From assembly GCA_020064725.1 (NCBI GenBank), contig JAGTWJ010000001.1, positions 868,001-932,000 of the forward strand: a stretch of 64,000 nt of DNA. The letters are read 5' to 3'. The notes under the pieces were generated by a model. That model worked only from the letters and a program-made list of their open reading frames with translations, searched no databases and was not told where the DNA came from. This stretch comes from Drechslerella dactyloides. Taxonomy: Eukaryota; Ascomycota; Orbiliomycetes; Orbiliales; Orbiliaceae. Numbering within the stretch: the first letter of the stretch is position 1; each line of letters begins with the position of its first letter. Positions 61,101-64,000 of the stretch are shown here, in pieces. The position numbers and the translations under genes were made by a program.

Positions 61101-62172
61101 CTCTTCAAGACTTGTTGCAAAACTACTTTTGGCTTATAGCCCGCGGTCAACAAGTTATTTTCTTTCATTTTTTGTTTTTGTTTTCGATTTAAAGTCAGTC
61201 AATTGGTCCCGTAAAACCCCTATGATTGTCACCGGACAGAGTATCTAGGATGATTGGGAAAAGGAGGCTTCATAGCTAGGATTGGTGGCACAGGATGAAT
61301 AAAAAATATAAAGCTAGCATACGTGCATGCTGAATTTGTCTCGCGAGCGAGACGGCCGTCAATTAGTTTGCAGTTTTCTCCGGGGCTAGAGGACTGGTAA
61401 TTTGGTCTACAAGACGATTACCGTGTACCTATATATCTATTGAAAGTGTTTGGACTGGAAAGTATGGAGCCATATATATAAATTGAGTCAGTTTCTTAAA
61501 TTACTCTACCTTTCATTGGCTTGAGTCCACTGGACGATCGCGACTGTAGCCAATGGAGGCGCAAGGAATTCACCTAGAGCACAGATGCACGTCATGAAGG
61601 TATCGTAGTCAAGTAAACTCTGTGGATTTGGCTTATGGGGCTAATAAGGATCGTTCTACCGAAGGTCACGGAACTTTGTACGGTCTGGTCTACGACACTT
61701 TCATCGAATGACTTTTGGACATCTATGCTAGTCTAGAGGCCAGACGGGTGTCAGTTCTTTTGGTGGCCCAGCACCCGTCTTGTTACTAGACTACATCTAT
61801 GCTACACAGCAAAGAAGCGGCATTCACTCGACTTTGGCTACTCTTTTCTTGTCTCGTAGATCAGACTGCCACCGTTTTCCATAATAAGTAAAGTACGAAA
61901 ATCGCGAGGGTAGATTTTCTACCACTTAGGCCGAGTAGACTTAGAGTCCGGGTAGTATCAGACGGCAGTAAACATATATTTCATCTGTAAAAATGGTATT
62001 CTACACTAACATGATCTCGTAATCGCTACAGACTACCCGAAAGACCAATTTCTACATGCTGCGATTTTATAAATAGTGGTCGCTCCGTTCAGTTAGCTGT
62101 GATCTAAACCCCCAGAAATTTTAATCAGCTAGCTCTGCCTCAATCACAGTGTCGATTCCTCTTGCGTCCTTT
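58150..62172. other. 4-kb AT-rich gene desert
   Basis: Dense stops in all frames. It holds the 74-nt palindromic element (58321-58394), a related GTCTCGCGAGCGAGAC palindrome at about 61338-61353, and dispersed-motif copies near 58269 and 61848. A weak methyltransferase-like reading at about 60760-60870 is listed among the rejected items. No gene is supported. Confidence 0.5.
58321..58394. mobile_element. 74-nt palindromic miniature element
   Basis: The two ends are inverted repeats of about 24 nt: the left begins TTGTCTCGCAAGCGAGACGC and the right, read backwards, begins TTGTCTCACAAGCCAGACGC. The arms are separated by about 25 nt, and each arm is itself nearly palindromic (GTCTCGC..GCGAGAC). 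GC content is far above the AT-rich surroundings. It may be a minimal inverted-repeat element or a transcribed hairpin; no clear target duplication is visible. Confidence 0.6.
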
Positions 62173-62873
62173 CACATATGGGTGACTTTGAATCCAGCCT
62201 GCGTCAGCAGGTTCCATGCAGCTTCCGTCCTATCGACTGCGGAAAGGCAGCCATAATGAGTAGATCTTGCATTGCTTGCTCGATACTCGGTGCAGCGATT
62301 GATATTGTTACTTCAAGTGAAGCCTTTATCTCTCCTGAACCCACAAACGGTCCAGTCTGTAGCCCGCGAAGTCGAACTTACCCACTTTGAATTGTAAGGG
62401 CCAACTTTCTGTCTGCCATGCTAAGAGAGAACGCAGTCGCTTTGTAGTGATCCGCCCCAATCTCTTCAATAACCTTCCGTCCAACCATGAGACGGAGAAT
62501 ACGACCTTGAATCAACTTGTTCAGCACCCCAATCCGCAAATATTTTATGTATTCAAGGACCATAAGCGGCAAGATATAGTACACTTACGAAGGAGATTCG
62601 GCTCGTAGTCCTTTTTACATAGCTTCAGTAAATCGTCAAGTGACTTTTGCCTCCACCAGCTGACTCCCAGGCTTCCCAGAGACCTAGGTCGGTGCCTAAA
62701 TGAAGCAGGCAAGGACCAAAGGTTCGAAGAGAATCATATTAAACACCTGTTCAAAGGGTATTTGTAGCTTATCGAGAGCCTGGCGCTGGGCATCAATGGT
62801 TTGTCTACGAGCCTGAAAACTCAGAACGGGCGAGATCTTATTGATGGAATCGATGATAGCTTTTAATGGCACG
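62173..62873 (-). pseudogene. O-methyltransferase pseudogene 2, internally deleted
   Basis: Reading from 62873 downwards, exon 1 resembles the 42-kb relic (LDKLQIPFEQVFNMILFEP, then LGLWEAWES after a small deletion and frameshift). Exon 2 is intact around 62556-62386 (RRILRLMVGRKVIEE, HYKATAFSLSMADRKLALT) and ends at GTGG|GTAAGT, the same splice site as in the first relic. The text then jumps to the C-terminal AVDRTEAAWNLLTQAGFKVT HM with a TGA where homologues have Trp. About 200 codons, including the SAM-binding and HDWPD motifs, are missing. The two relics are diverged paralogues in opposite orientation, 18.5 kb apart. Confidence 0.68.
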
Positions 62874-62961
62874 AGAGCTCATTTTCGCGATAGTACATTG
62901 GCGGATATGGGCTTAAAAGCGATAATTGTGGCTATATATTGCTATTGCTACTAGCTGAGGT

Positions 62962-63661
62962 TATCGCGCGCAAAAGTAGTCAGAAGTATAAACATGTTTT
63001 GCACACGCATATATTTGGCCTTTTAGCAGCTGAGTCGGAGCCGAGCCGGCCAACTGGTGTCCAAGCGAATACCTCTAAAAGCAGTGCTAAAACAGGTACC
63101 TAGGTTGTATACCTCTAAACTTTTATAAATAGCTATTCTAGCTATTATAGAGACTTTTGTAAAGGTTTCAGCTGCTTTTAACTAGTTTTTCTACAGTAGT
63201 CGTGAGGTCTAGCTGTCGACGCCCTGCTTAGAGGAATTGTTGGTGTAACAACACGCTAAGCACAAAGCGCAGACCTGGGTGGGGCACCAGCAAGGCCCCG
63301 GCAAGGCCCCACCCAGCGCCTCAGAGCCCAAGCAGCCAGCGCCTCAGCAGCCAGCAGCTCCGGCTGGGCAAGACATGCTCAGCAGCCACGCTCTATAAAC
63401 CTCACGACTATAGCAGAAAAACTGGTTAAAAACAGCTGAAACTCTTACAAAAAATATCTATAATAGCTATTCTAGCTACCCATAGAATCTTAGAGGTATA
63501 CAATTTGTTTTAGCACTGCTTTTAGAGGTATTCGCCAGCACCTGGCTGGCCGGGCCCTGGCTGGAGGCCTAGCTCGCTTGGCTACCAAAGTGCGAAAAAA
63601 ACATAATTATATGTGTGCGCAAAACGCACATTCATGCTTCCGATAACTTTTGCGCGTGATA
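62962..63661. mobile_element. Outer inverted-repeat element (about 700 bp) enclosing another
   Basis: The left end (TATCGCGCGCAAAAGT, then GTTTTGCACACGCATATAT) is matched in reverse by the right end (TATCACGCGCAAAAGT, then GTTTTGCGCACACATATA). The arms are about 60-85 bp and moderately diverged. They enclose a second, longer pair of inverted repeats with CCGGCCA at the boundary. No coding capacity is present, as in MITEs. Confidence 0.6.
63070..63531. mobile_element. Inner MITE-like element with about 140-bp inverted repeats
   Basis: Both ends start ATACCTCTAAAAGCAGTGCT and continue through AATAGCTATTCTAGCTA, GTTTCAGCTG and TTTTTCT.CA.TAGTCGTGAGGT, reading inwards in opposite orientations. 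The 180-bp centre is GC-rich (AAGGCCCC, CAGCAGCCAGC) and has its own direct repeats (AGCAGCCAGCGCCTCAGCAG). The whole could fold into a long hairpin. It is a non-autonomous inverted-repeat element, probably inserted into the outer one. Confidence 0.7.
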
Positions 63662-64000
63662 GTGGCTCTTCGTTTGACAGTTTGCTTATAGACCTAAATT
63701 AAGGATAAGAGATGGGAAGAGGGAGCAGCTATTTACTCAGATAAGTATTCGAAAGTTCAGAGGCGTTGCGCGTTGTCGCTCATAAAGAATATGAACGACC
63801 ATGGCGGCACCCGCATAAGTGATCTGAGCAATCCAAGATCGAGTACGAACTCAATAGCTCACCCAACTTCGGAGGCAGCTGTATACACACCCCACTATCA
63901 GTATTGTTCCGTATATCAGAGTCCATAGTAGAGCCACAGCAATATTCAACTGCAAATATGGGCATCCAGATATCTAATCAGCTACATGCAGACGTACGTA
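63662..64000. other. Right edge of window, nothing recognised
   Basis: About 340 bp with no supported frame, repeat or RNA gene. A minus frame at 63780-63965 is short and featureless. Confidence 0.5.

Overview
The window is nuclear DNA from a filamentous ascomycete (Pezizomycotina). Introns are mostly 55-220 nt with GT-AG ends and CTRAY-type branch points. The protein set is typical of the group, and transposon copies carry transition damage of the RIP (repeat-induced point mutation) type. I cannot fix the class or genus from sequence alone. All gene models below were built by hand by matching splice sites, reading phase and remembered family conservation. No search was run.

Left part (1-19 kb): a 2431-residue DH/PH-type protein on the minus strand (1641-9928) with a 912-nt intron; upstream of it a 1.2-kb degenerate tandem array (about 10130-11300); two weakly supported small genes (12766-13308 minus, 14234-14732 plus); a single-pass membrane protein with a long disordered tail (15482-17530 plus); and a free-standing FAR1/MULE-type zinc-binding protein (18104-18931 minus).

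Iron region (19-27 kb): a six-exon ferroportin/SLC40-type exporter (19395-21741 plus) and a ferric reductase (25163-27127 minus) face each other across 3.4 kb without a supported gene. A near-consensus iron-type GATA site lies about 80 bp upstream of the reductase.

Trafficking pair and transposons (30-52 kb): a Vps3/TGFBRAP1-type tether (32995-36977 minus) and a CASP/Coy1 golgin (37448-39796 plus) are divergent across 470 bp. Two full-length pogo/Fot1-like elements (30803-32668 and 50117-51982) are both exactly 1866 bp with TA duplications. They are damaged almost only by transitions, but of opposite strand polarity. Between them lie an O-methyltransferase pseudogene (42176-43658), a GH131 secreted glucanase (44070-45363 minus), and the housekeeping pair ribosomal protein L17 (46527-47506 minus) and fibrillarin (47989-49137 plus) around a 482-bp shared promoter.

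Right part (52-64 kb): a two-FAS1-domain GPI-type surface protein (52866-54224 plus), an intronless 846-residue FAD/NAD(P)-binding protein (55609-58149 minus), 4 kb of AT-rich DNA with a 74-nt palindromic element, a second O-methyltransferase relic with an internal deletion (62173-62873 minus), and a nested inverted-repeat element (62962-63661). The two related methyltransferase relics around an orphan flavoenzyme suggest the debris of a secondary-metabolism locus, but that is inference. Conserved housekeeping blocks alternate with AT-rich, repeat-bearing accessory blocks. The most distinctive signals are the oppositely polarised transposon twins, the nested inverted repeat and the recurring TCTCGTAA-type short palindromes.
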